A stretch of DNA of 64,000 nt. Source: Planctomycetales bacterium. GTDB taxonomy: Bacteria > Planctomycetota > Planctomycetia > Planctomycetales > Planctomycetaceae. The notes beneath the pieces were generated by a model. The model was not told where the DNA came from. It ran no database searches and worked only from the letters and a program-made list of their open reading frames with translations. Of this stretch, positions 27,705-34,781 are shown piece by piece. A program made the position numbers and the translations under genes. Where the stretch lies: the NCBI GenBank assembly GCA_026400835.1, contig JAPLOA010000033.1, positions 1 to 64,000 on the forward strand, read 5' to 3'. The first letter of the stretch is position 1; the number at the start of each line of letters is the position of its first letter.

Positions 27705-27851
27705 ATGCCACACAAGAAGCTCAACCTGCCCGCTAAGATATGCCTGGCCTGTAACCGCCCTTTTTCGTGGCGGAAGAAATGGGAGAAGGTCTGGGATCAG
27801 GTTAAGTATTGTTCCGACGCGTGCAGAAAGAGGCGAGAGGCGGCACAATGA
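27705..27851 (+). CDS. DUF2256 small zinc-binding-type protein (48 aa)
   Basis: ATG 27705 to TGA 27849-27851 encodes 48 residues beginning [20 protein letters not shown], with '[20 protein letters not shown]' and a short basic tail. This matches the DUF2256 family almost position for position, including four cysteines in two pairs (CxxC and CxxxC) likely to bind zinc, and the WRKKW core. Function of the family is unknown. It is too short for typical ORF thresholds. The gene follows the hydrolase-CPXCG gene by about 100 bases, so two small cysteine-pair modules are neighbours here. Confidence 0.88.
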   Translation: MPHKKLNLPAKICLACNRPFSWRKKWEKVWDQVKYCSDACRKRREAAQ

Positions 27852-27992
27852 AACCCGCATGCTTCGCAGTCCTGTGCTCATTGCTCCTCAGCGTTGAACA
27901 AGATCGAATTAACTCCGGAGTCCATTCGTCAGACAGAACTGCTGCCATTCTGAATCCGACAACAAACAACTATTGCCCCGTTTGAGGATCTT

Positions 27993-28655
27993 ATGAGCGT
28001 TAGCCTTCCGATTTACGTTCCCTGTCGTCGCATCTTTGGGTCGTTTGCTGTGATGCTGGCCGCGATAGCATCACTGAACGCCAGCTATGCCGATGATTCA
28101 TCCGCATCACCAGCGTCACCAGAGATGAAGCTTGTCAGCAGGGTTATCGCGGCTGCCGGTGGCGACGATAAGCTGCTGACGCTGTTTCGCATGGAAGAGC
28201 GTTACAACGCAGGAAAAGAGGCAGTCACACCCGGAACTCCGCGAGTCTCTGTGGTTGAGCCACCGAAGTCGTGGTGGATTGGAACGAAAGAGCGAGGAAC
28301 AGAACCAGCAAAAACTGCAGCGTGGGCATGGACGCTGGGAGTGCTCAAAGATCACAGGTCAAAGCTGGAACTCCTGCCCGACATGACAGACAACGAAAAG
28401 TCTTTGTCCGGACTCCGTATCACGGAAAGCGTTGACCCGGCCCTCGACATGTATTTCGACAAGGAAAACTATGAATTGGTCCGAGTCGACTGGCGAAACG
28501 ACATTTATCGATTCAGCGACTGGAAAGACTTCGATGGCACAAAGTATCCCGCAAAGTGTGCGATGTTTCGCCGCAACTCAGGCGAGCCGTGGTTCTTCCA
28601 TGAAATCCTCACCATCGAACGTTTGCAGGAACTTCCTGAAGGCCTGCAGCGATGA
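27993..28655 (+). CDS. exported protein of unknown function
   Basis: The 220-residue product has a signal peptide (RRIFGSFAVMLAAIASLNASYA-D) and a mature part rich in beta strands: 'EERYNAGKE', 'SWWIGTKERG', 'LDMYFDKENYELVRVDWRN', 'YRFSDWKDFDGTKYPAK'. The alternation of strands and the final 'ILTIERLQELPEGL' resemble LolA/outer-membrane lipoprotein carrier-like folds common in planctomycete secreted proteins. No catalytic residues are recognised. It precedes the phosphatase gene by 57 bases on the same strand. Confidence 0.65.
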   Translation: MSVSLPIYVPCRRIFGSFAVMLAAIASLNASYADDSSASPASPEMKLVSRVIAAAGGDDKLLTLFRMEERYNAGKEAVTPGTPRVSVVEPPKSWWIGTKERGTEPAKTAAWAWTLGVLKDHRSKLELLPDMTDNEKSLSGLRITESVDPALDMYFDKENYELVRVDWRNDIYRFSDWKDFDGTKYPAKCAMFRRNSGEPWFFHEILTIERLQELPEGLQR

Positions 28656-28712
28656 TCTTCATCGTCGTGTGATGTTCGTGAAAACTTAGAAATTGCCTTC
28701 GGTGATCAATCC

Positions 28713-29150
28713 ATGAAGACAGTTCTTTTTCTCTGCACGGGTAACTATTACCGAAGTCGTTACGCTGAGATCCTGTTCAATGCGCGGGCTCAGGAGATGG
28801 GGTTGGCGTGGAACGCTGTCTCTCGAGGGCTCGCGCCTGATCCTCGCAATCCCGGCCCGATGTCACGAGACACAATCGCGGCCTTGCGAAAGCAGGGTAT
28901 CTCCGTCGAGGAATACCTGCGACTGCCGATCAAAGTCGCGGACAACGACTTCGAATCCAATCATCACGTCGTTGCTGTGAAGGAAGCAGAGCACCGGTCG
29001 ATGATCCAGCGAGACTACCCCGATCGGCTCGAGAACGTTGAATTCTGGCATGTTCATGATTTGGACTGTTGTGGGCCAAAGGAAGCGATTCAACATCTGG
29101 AACAGGAAGTGACAGGCCTTCTGCTGAGGCTCAGCTATTCCGCTTCGTGA
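28713..29150 (+). CDS. low-molecular-weight protein tyrosine phosphatase-like / arsenate reductase-like protein
   Basis: The 145-residue cytoplasmic protein starts with the phosphate-binding loop 'VLFLCTGNYYRSRYAEILF' (C-x5-R-S), the signature of low-molecular-weight protein tyrosine phosphatases and the related thioredoxin-coupled arsenate reductases. The usual C-terminal DP motif carrying the general acid is represented by 'HVHDLDCCGP'. A Cys pair is present there, which could point to redox regulation. Phosphatase activity on phosphotyrosine or small esters is the best guess. Confidence 0.8.
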   Translation: MKTVLFLCTGNYYRSRYAEILFNARAQEMGLAWNAVSRGLAPDPRNPGPMSRDTIAALRKQGISVEEYLRLPIKVADNDFESNHHVVAVKEAEHRSMIQRDYPDRLENVEFWHVHDLDCCGPKEAIQHLEQEVTGLLLRLSYSAS

Positions 29151-29241
29151 ATCGTCGGCATGATCCAGATGTCTGAACAAGGAACCTGCCGGTGCATCAA
29201 TACCGGGGATCCGACTCCACAACTTTCAGGTACGACAAGTG

Positions 29242-29607
29242 ATGATCACTCCCGACGAATTCCATGATGTTGAATTGGCTATGATCAGCGGCTCAATTTC
29301 CGCATTCCATTCCAACAAGGGCCTGGCAGACAAAGCCATCTCCCAACTTTCAGACGACAAACTGCATGTCGCCCTTGACGCAAATACCAACAGCATTGCC
29401 CTGATCATGAAGCATGTGGCCGGGAACCTGATTTCCCAAATACTGGAGGGCGACCATTGGAACACCATTACGATTCATCGCAGTGGTTCTTCAAACTTCA
29501 ATCAGCGAATCCGGGGGCCGGGCATTACCAGACACCGCCACCTGCAGAAAAATAATGGTGGCCATGACGTCGATCCAAATGCAATGCGGGATCACGGCCT
29601 GTTTTAA
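29242..29607 (+). pseudogene. DUF1572/DinB-like gene with apparent internal deletion
   Basis: The first 55 residues (FHDVELAMISGSISAFHSNK, then 'ALDANTNSIALIMKHVAGNL') match the start of DUF1572 proteins, small DinB-like helical bundles. The following 'LEGDHWNTITIHRSGSSNFN' matches the family's C-terminus, which normally comes after a central 'HVGQIVYLAKHL' region. About 60-70 central residues expected between the two, including metal-ligand histidines, are missing. The last ~30 residues are unlike the family. The frame is still open, so a shortened protein may be made, but the active fold is probably lost. This rests on family knowledge from memory. Confidence 0.6.
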
Positions 29608-29616
29608 AAAACAAAT

Positions 29617-29646
29617 GGCCCTCGCCGAGAAAACACGACGAGGGCC
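29617..29646 (-). terminator. strong intrinsic terminator hairpin (bidirectional, best on minus strand)
   Basis: GGCCCTCGCCG (29617-29627) and CGACGAGGGCC (29636-29646) form an 11-base-pair stem (one G-T pair on the minus-strand RNA) with an 8-base loop. On the minus strand it is followed by ATTTGTTTTTTAAAAC, a canonical U-tract. On the plus strand a weaker T-run (TGTTTTTA) follows. It can end the DUF1572 remnant transcript and any minus-strand transcript coming from 29960 or from larB. Confidence 0.75.
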
Positions 29647-29908
29647 TGAAATGTTTTTACCGTAAGCGGCAAGGATTGAGCTACTGATCTCACGGTTGAA
29701 TCCCGCGAAAAACCGCTCTCAATCAGTGCCATCCGAACAACACTTGGACAAGACTGCCTGAGACCCGATGTTGACGGTGGCTCGAAAAGGCTGAGCCCAT
29801 GCCGGGCGAATCTCGCATCAACCTCGCGGCGTTATAGCTGCGTGATGAAGAGTGAAGACACCTGCCGAACGAAGCCTGAATCGACAAAACCGGAGTCACA
29901 AAATCGTC

Positions 29909-29956
29909 TCAACAGAAACCGGAGACAACTTCACCAGCAGTGATCATTTCTTCCAT
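29909..29956 (-). other. candidate 15-codon leader/small peptide with strong Shine-Dalgarno
   Basis: On the minus strand, CTGGAGGACGCCT precedes an ATG at 29956, one of the best ribosome-binding sites in the window. The ORF encodes only MEEMITAGEVVSGFC before TGA at 29909-29911. About 260 bases further along the same strand lies a strong intrinsic terminator. The arrangement looks like a short transcript with a leader peptide or a small RNA, but no downstream structural gene is present. Confidence 0.3.
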
Positions 29957-30230
29957 AGGCGTCCTCCAGGTCAAGGAAAAACACGGCAACGGAATAGCGA
30001 CGTCACTTGAAGTGTTGCCGCGGAACCGGTGTCCGTCAACCACAATTCCTGATTTTATGCTGGAGCTGAATTTTGCTGTTCACAGCCGCGAATGAGGTAA
30101 TGCTCTGAATGATGTACGCCACGCTCCTCGGCCTCAATTCAGGCTGTCCACGGCATACTTTACGTTTTGTTACCCGACGTGATCTGTCGTTTGAGACTGG
30201 AAAGCCTTGAGACGATACCGCGGAGTCAAG

Positions 30231-31040
30231 CTACTGCCGAGCCACGCGGCTCGCAATCAGGCCGGCTACGTATCCCCCCTTGAACCCAGCGTCGATATTC
30301 ACGCAGGAGACATTCGAAGCGCAGCAGGTCAGCATCGAGAGCATGGCTGTGATTCCCTGCAGCGAGGCTCCGTAGCCGACGGACGTGGGAACTCCGATGA
30401 CCGGGCAGGGCACATAGCCGCCAACAACGGACGGCAGAGCGGCTTCCATTCCTGCGACGCACACGATCGCCACGGCCTTTTGTAATCGCGCAACGTGGCG
30501 CTGAAGTCGATGAGGGCCCGCGACGCCGACATCAATGATCAATTCGGAGCGAACTCGCATCCAGTGCAGTGTCTCAAGAGCTTCCTCCGCGACAGCCCGG
30601 TCGCTGCTGCCAGCAGCCACAACGAAGACCCGAATGTCGTTGATTGAGCTCTCCGAGCCGATTGCAGCATCGAAAGTCACGTGTCGTCGCAACGTGCGAG
30701 CTGTCTCGTTGTAGATCGCGTCTGGAAAAGCACGGAGCAGCTCCCCCGCCTGATCAGAGCGAACTCTTGTCACCAGACTATCCTGCCCGACCTCGCGTTG
30801 CTTCTGCAGGATGCTGACAATCATCGCCACGGTTTTTCCCTCCCCGAAAACCACTTCAGGAAAACCGCAACGCTCCCGTCGCTGGAGATCAAGGTCAACA
30901 CCGTCGATAGCATCCACTACTGGCACAGAGCTCGTATTAAGCAGCGCATGGATCGCGGATTCAAGAGCCGCAGGGCTTTCGTATAGATGGGCCAGCGTGG
31001 CTCGTAAAGTTGCCGCGTCCGGAATCGTACAAGAATTCAT
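30231..31040 (-). CDS. larB: LarB: pyridinium-3,5-biscarboxylic acid mononucleotide synthase
   Basis: LarB carboxylates and hydrolyses nicotinic acid adenine dinucleotide as the first step toward the nickel-pincer cofactor of lactate racemase-type enzymes. The 269-residue product has the LarB pattern 'GFPEVVFGEGKT', a PurE-like C-terminal half with 'VVGGYVPCPVIGVPTSVGYG' and 'LTCCASNVSCVNIDAGFKGG'. ATG 31040 is preferred; the frame continues to 31118 but that start lies within a dispersed repeat and lacks a ribosome site. larC, larE and larA are not in the window, so either they are elsewhere or this copy serves another pathway. Confidence 0.88.
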   Translation of the reverse strand: MNSCTIPDAATLRATLAHLYESPAALESAIHALLNTSSVPVVDAIDGVDLDLQRRERCGFPEVVFGEGKTVAMIVSILQKQREVGQDSLVTRVRSDQAGELLRAFPDAIYNETARTLRRHVTFDAAIGSESSINDIRVFVVAAGSSDRAVAEEALETLHWMRVRSELIIDVGVAGPHRLQRHVARLQKAVAIVCVAGMEAALPSVVGGYVPCPVIGVPTSVGYGASLQGITAMLSMLTCCASNVSCVNIDAGFKGGYVAGLIASRVARQ

Positions 31041-31120
31041 ATCAGACCAGATTTCCGCTGAGGCACCGAAGTGCAGTAGTGACACTAATTCTGCGTCATT
31101 CCAGGGCTGACAATGCATTA

Positions 31121-31194
31121 GTCAGACCGAAAAACGTACGTTGGACATTCCTGTCCGACAAACCTGCTACGGCCAGTAATGCCCATCGTACCCT
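31121..31194. repeat. dispersed repeat, GTAGGTTGGACA-N-TGTCCGAC family, long copy
   Basis: GTCAGACC, then ACGTACGTTGGACATTCCTG followed by TCCGACAAACC and a final part resembling GTAATGCCCATCGTACCCTG. This is the same 75-base element as at 12116-12190, in the same orientation, 19 kb away. It sits at the 5' end of larB, between larB and the decayed chemotaxis operon. Confidence 0.75.
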
Positions 31195-31447
31195 GTAATT
31201 GAGACTAGTCGAAACACCAGTATCGCGTGGTCGTAGCCAACAGGAAATGAAGTCGTCATTTTCTTCAGTTAGCTCCCTGAGTCTATCATGCGCCAACTGG
31301 ACAGCTCAACTGATTCCGTCTGAAATGCATGGCGGCGCGTGAGTTCAAAATGGGACAGGCTGGAGCGTGTGACACGCAACTCGCGGGCATACCAATCGGC
31401 TGCGACATGGTGTGACCGCTCTCCGCTTGTCACACCTTACAAAACAC

Positions 31448-31870
31448 TCAGCTTTCAAAAGGTGCATTGCCGTGCATGAAACGCAGGTTCAGGGATGCTC
31501 CCGGTCCGCAGGGCTGAAGAACTTTAAACGTCAGTGAATCCGGAGCATTCTCCGTGAATAGTCTGACGCACATATTCAGAACTTCTCCGAGGTTCCCCGC
31601 GATGTTCTCTTCAACGAGACCGGCGTTGGTCGAATCATTCGCCATGCCAGCCGGAATCATCACCATCGCAGCTCCCATGCAGTTCTCGAGCCTGAAGTTG
31701 CACAGGAGTACTTGCTGCACAATGTGAGCATCATTCACGTCGCTGGCGACCACGTGGGGCATATTCAGGTCCGGACCGCGTGCCGAATTTCATAACACGA
31801 CCTGGTTACCAGGCAGGCACTGCACCAGTTTCTCGGCAGTACTCAAAGTTGGCCGTGGGTTGCTGCCCAT
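31448..31870 (-). pseudogene. chemotaxis-operon accessory protein (CheC/CheX-like) interrupted by in-frame TGA
   Basis: Translation should begin at ATG 31870, which has a strong GAGGTGA site and follows the preceding CheY-like gene by 16 bases. The frame reads MGSNPRPTLSTAEKLVQCLP and continues to a TGA at 31790-31792 after 26 codons. The same frame continues open for a further 114 codons ('HIVQQVLLCNFRLENCMGAA', 'GNLGEVLNMCVRLF') to the stop at 31448. The second part resembles CheC/CheX-type phosphatase-related proteins found at the end of planctomycete chemotaxis operons. Either it is a recent nonsense mutation (CGA to TGA is one transition) or the second part is re-initiated at ATG 31762, which lacks a clear ribosome site. 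Confidence 0.65.
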
Positions 31871-31886
31871 GAGTCACCTCGTGGAA

Positions 31887-32219
31887 TCAATGGCCCGAAA
31901 CGGGAGTAAGAGCAGCTGCGAACGCATCAGGAGTCAATGGCTTCGCAATAAAGAACGCAGCACCGGCGTCTTCGGCCTCTTTCTTCACTTCAGCGCTGCG
32001 CTCTGATGTTACAAGACCAAACAGAACTTCGTTTCCATCATCACGGAGTTTGCAGAGCAAGTCGAAACCCTCTGCTGCAGGCATATGCCAGTCACAGCAG
32101 ATCGCGTGAGGTTTGTGTTTGGCCACCATCGCCAGTCCTTCAAGGTGATTGTTGGCTTCGACGGTAGTAACGTTGGCGGTCCTCGACGGCTTCAGAGTCC
32201 GGCTCACGAACTTTCTCAT
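31887..32219 (-). pseudogene. CheY-like response regulator, N-terminally degraded
   Basis: The 110-residue frame begins at MRKFVSRTLK, which corresponds to the first helix of a CheY receiver. The first beta strand and the double-aspartate acidic pocket that should precede it are absent. The upstream in-frame codons read 'HALLISHTPKAMRKF', where a CheY would have 'ALLVDDS-AMRKF', and there is a TGA with no start codon. The phospho-acceptor Asp ('CCDWHMPAAEGFDLL'), the Thr ('LVTSERSAE') and the Lys ('IAKPLTPD') remain. Without the acidic pocket, Mg2+ binding and phosphorylation should fail. It looks like a decayed gene. Confidence 0.65.
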
Positions 32220-32535
32220 CGCTTTTGGGGTGTGCGAGATAAGCAGTGCGTGCTGACGATGGTGTGTAAAATTTACTGCAGTTCATCCACGCAGCCACAG
32301 TCGCTGTCGAGACTGACAGGCTCGAACACAATAGCCTGGGGCAAGAGAATCCACAGACGTGGATGAACGCCGGCCGAGGTCAGAATCCCGTCCTCGAGTT
32401 AAGCCTGAATTGGTTGCACAAAACTGTTTTTTTCGCCCTTTCAGGGCCATTTTTGGTGCGGGCGATGCAACTGAGGCGACCAGCAGGAAAAATTCGAGCT
32501 CATCGCGAGGTTCCCGAAGAAACCTGCGTGATTCA
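32220..32535. other. gap between the cheX-like gene and the degraded cheY remnant
   Basis: About 315 bases on the chemotaxis operon's minus strand. The last codons before the CheY-like frame can be read as a degraded first strand of CheY; the rest has no recognisable coding content on either strand. Confidence 0.35.
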
Positions 32536-32985
32536 TCATGTCTGATCAGTGCGATCGAGAACTCGCACGATCAGCGGATCACCCTGGCAGCGATTAGAGA
32601 CTGCCAGGCCTTTAAAGCTGCTGTCGAAAGGAGCCGCGCCGACGTATTCTCCGACACAAGGCAGAGACAAAGCTGAGTCGCCCTCGACGAACCCCTTGAG
32701 GTTTCCGCCAACAATACTGGCGATTTCCCCGACGGCATCGCGAATTTCGGCCTCTGAAAGCTCTTCTTCGCTCATCGCAAACATAGTGGATGCAATGGCG
32801 ACGGCTGTTTTCCGAGGCGTCAGCACCTGAACCAGGGAATCCCAGCTACCCGAGACACGAATAACTGCGGACAGTGCGTCCGATTCATCGCACCCGGAAT
32901 GCTCGGAAGGTTCAAGCTTCAGTCCCAGCATACCAGAGCAGACATCGGACACGACCTGCTGCAGTGTCTGTTCATCAATCGTCAT
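32536..32985 (-). CDS. CheX-like chemotaxis phosphatase
   Basis: The 149-residue product from ATG 32985 (AGGA site 10 bases upstream; frame open to 33018) matches the CheX family, which dephosphorylates CheY-P. The key helix 'AEIRDAVGEIASIVGGNLKG' holds the E-x-x-N phosphatase signature pattern (E then N seven residues on), and the flanking strands (SAVIRVSGSW, LSLPCVG) fit the alpha/beta fold. Its start lies 11 bases after the end of the cheR remnant. It appears intact among damaged neighbours. Confidence 0.7.
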   Translation of the reverse strand: MTIDEQTLQQVVSDVCSGMLGLKLEPSEHSGCDESDALSAVIRVSGSWDSLVQVLTPRKTAVAIASTMFAMSEEELSEAEIRDAVGEIASIVGGNLKGFVEGDSALSLPCVGEYVGAAPFDSSFKGLAVSNRCQGDPLIVRVLDRTDQT

Positions 32986-32996
32986 GGAATCAAGTC

Positions 32997-33408
32997 CTAT
33001 ACTGCGACCGTTCTGCAACAGACAGCTCTGCCAAGGGTTTCTCGGGTGAACGCAACATTCATAGTGATCAGCGTCTCCCCGCCTCCAGGAAACAACTGAC
33101 CGTCGGGACGCATCGCCTTATTCATTCACTTCAGGATCTGTTCCCTCGTTGGCTGATCAAAGTTGATCATGACGTTTCGGAGAAACACTATGTCATGCTG
33201 CGTCGTTGTAGGCCACGGACCTGTTAACTTATGCGACGAGCATCAATCATATTCGCAACTCAGGTCATGCGTGCCGTGAGTTACCAGATCACTCAAACTG
33301 TTTCAGCAGCATTTTTGCGGGTAATCCTTGATTCGACGATACAATATGTCCGGACAGTTGAGCGATCAGCTGCTTCGGGAAACCGATCTCCAAAGTGGCC
33401 GGAGGCAT
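32997..33408 (-). pseudogene. cheR: cheR (chemotaxis receptor methyltransferase) remnant with frameshift and two stops
   Basis: Reading the minus strand between cheB and cheX gives three CheR-like pieces. First, from 33408: 'SSNQGLPAKMLLKQFE', which corresponds to the CheR 'EVNRGLPA-LLLKYFE' region. Second, after a frame change and a TGA at 33243-33245: 'HKLTGPWPTTTQHDIVFLRN' continuing 'VMINFDQPTREQILK', the CheR 'NLL-PWP..FDIIFCRNVLIYFD' signature. Third, after a TGA at 33126-33128: 'MNKAMRPDGQLFPGGGETL', the CheR C-terminus. The N-terminal half of the gene is missing. The order and spacing match CheR, and cheB is the immediate neighbour. Confidence 0.75.
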
Positions 33409-33519
33409 TGTTATCAATCCCGAGGGAGCCAGCAGAAGCGTGGTTCGAATGTGCGAGGAGTGTAGTCAGGATGGTGGATCTGGCCGGACCATCAATAACA
33501 GGATTCTCGCAACGGACGG

Positions 33520-34719
33520 TCAGCCTGCGGCGGTCAGGGATGGTGATTTGTTTGAGCCACGAATTCGAGTTGTGATCGCTGCGGCCATGTCTTTCAGATT
33601 CAGAACGGCGTCCGCAAGTCCGGCTTCATTGACGGCACGCGGCATGCCCCAAACGACGGAAGACGCTTCGTCCTGAGCCAGAATGGTGGCTCCGGTTTTG
33701 GCCAGCACCTGCGCGCCCGCTGTTCCATCGCGTCCCATTCCCGTCAGGATACAAGCCAGAGTGCTGGCTCCGTAGACGTCGGCGATTGAGCGGAACATCA
33801 CATCGACTGCCGGACGGCAGGAATTTTCCGGGGAATTCTTGTTAACACGCAGAATGGTATCAGTCCCTTCGCGAGTAACGATCATGTGGAAGTCACCCGG
33901 AGCCAACCACGCTTCACCCGGTCGAACGACTGCTCCGTCGAAGGCTTCCTGGACTTTTATCTCTGAGCCGCGATCAAGTCGTTCGGCCAGCAACTTAGTC
34001 AGCATCGGCGGCATATGTTGAGTAATCAGCACAGGGACTCCGAGATCACCAGGCAGAAGTCCAAAGAGTTCTGCCAAAGCGATCGAACCACCGGTTGAAG
34101 ATCCGATAGCCAGCACTCCAATCGGAACATTTTTGCGTCCTCGAGCGGGATGAGTCGGAGTGACCGCGGATTTTGCTGCTGTCATAATAAACGATGAACT
34201 TCCTCGAGCATCCTTGTTTGGAGCCAAGGCCGTGTAACTCACCATGCAATTCGCTTTTTGTGGAGCAGCCGAGTTGGCCTGAGTTGCTTTCTGCTGCCGT
34301 GACTTAAAACGAGCTCCCCACATGCGAACCTTGGGGACCAGTTCCTGACGCAGATAGTCCATGGTTTTGTTCAGATGTCCCACGCTGGTTGGTTTGGGTA
34401 CATAGTCCGTTGCTCCGCATGACAGAGCATCCAGAGTGGTCTCGCATCCTTTAACCGTCAGGGTACTGAACATGATGACGGGAACAGAGTCGGCTATTTT
34501 CCGAATCGCCTTTAACGCTTCAATTCCATTCAACGTTGGCATATCCTGGTCGAGAAGTACCAGATCAGGCTTTTGCGACTTGAAGAAAGAGATCGCCTCT
34601 TCGCCGTCCTGTGCTGATCCCACAAGTTCCATGTCAGGCTCTCGTGAGATGACCTCGGAAACGATTCGGCGAGTCACGGAAGAATCATCTGCGATCACGA
34701 CGCGTATAATATTGCTCAT
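33520..34719 (-). CDS. cheB: chemotaxis response regulator protein-glutamate methylesterase CheB
   Basis: CheB demethylates (and deamidates) chemoreceptor glutamates and is activated by phosphorylation from CheA. The 399-residue product has an N-terminal receiver (D11, D12, phospho-acceptor D57 in 'LLDQDMPTLNG', Lys in 'YVPKP'), a Ser-rich linker (140-195) and a C-terminal esterase domain with the Ser-His-Asp triad: 'IGSSTGGS' (Ser 208), 'ITQHMPPMLT' (His 235) and 'TGMGRDGTAG'. All key residues are present and length is normal, so it looks functional although cheR, its partner, is broken. Confidence 0.92.
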   Translation of the reverse strand: MSNIIRVVIADDSSVTRRIVSEVISREPDMELVGSAQDGEEAISFFKSQKPDLVLLDQDMPTLNGIEALKAIRKIADSVPVIMFSTLTVKGCETTLDALSCGATDYVPKPTSVGHLNKTMDYLRQELVPKVRMWGARFKSRQQKATQANSAAPQKANCMVSYTALAPNKDARGSSSFIMTAAKSAVTPTHPARGRKNVPIGVLAIGSSTGGSIALAELFGLLPGDLGVPVLITQHMPPMLTKLLAERLDRGSEIKVQEAFDGAVVRPGEAWLAPGDFHMIVTREGTDTILRVNKNSPENSCRPAVDVMFRSIADVYGASTLACILTGMGRDGTAGAQVLAKTGATILAQDEASSVVWGMPRAVNEAGLADAVLNLKDMAAAITTRIRGSNKSPSLTAAG

Positions 34720-34781
34720 AATTGAAGCTCAAATCCTGATGAAGGCGTGTCCGGGAAAGTGAGTGCGAGTGTTGTCCGTCA

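Larger units (their letters stand above)
29608..30230. other. intergenic region between the DUF1572 remnant and larB
   Basis: About 620 bases. Apart from the terminator and the short minus-strand ORF listed separately, no gene is seen. The region 29700-29900 is open in the frame downstream of that ORF's stop but is not protein-like. Confidence 0.4.

Noticed and set aside
27848-27985. 45-codon ORF overlapping the DUF2256 stop by four bases
   Set aside because: The ATGA overlap is attractive, but after a short hydrophobic start the sequence is featureless and ends just before the next gene.
29700-29956. Selenocysteine readthrough of the TGA after the MEEMITAGEVVSGFC ORF (the same frame stays open for about 60 codons)
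   Set aside because: The downstream residues are not protein-like and no hairpin of SECIS type follows the TGA. Chance open frame is more likely.
31448-33408. TGA reassignment as a cause of the in-frame TGA codons
   Set aside because: TGA serves as a normal stop for many intact genes in the window (for example the MFS transporter and DUF2256), and the cheR region also has a frameshift and truncation, which point to decay.
33231-33676. Plus-strand ORFs across the cheR remnant and the end of cheB
   Set aside because: They are shadows of minus-strand chemotaxis genes, and the CheR motifs are found only on the minus strand.
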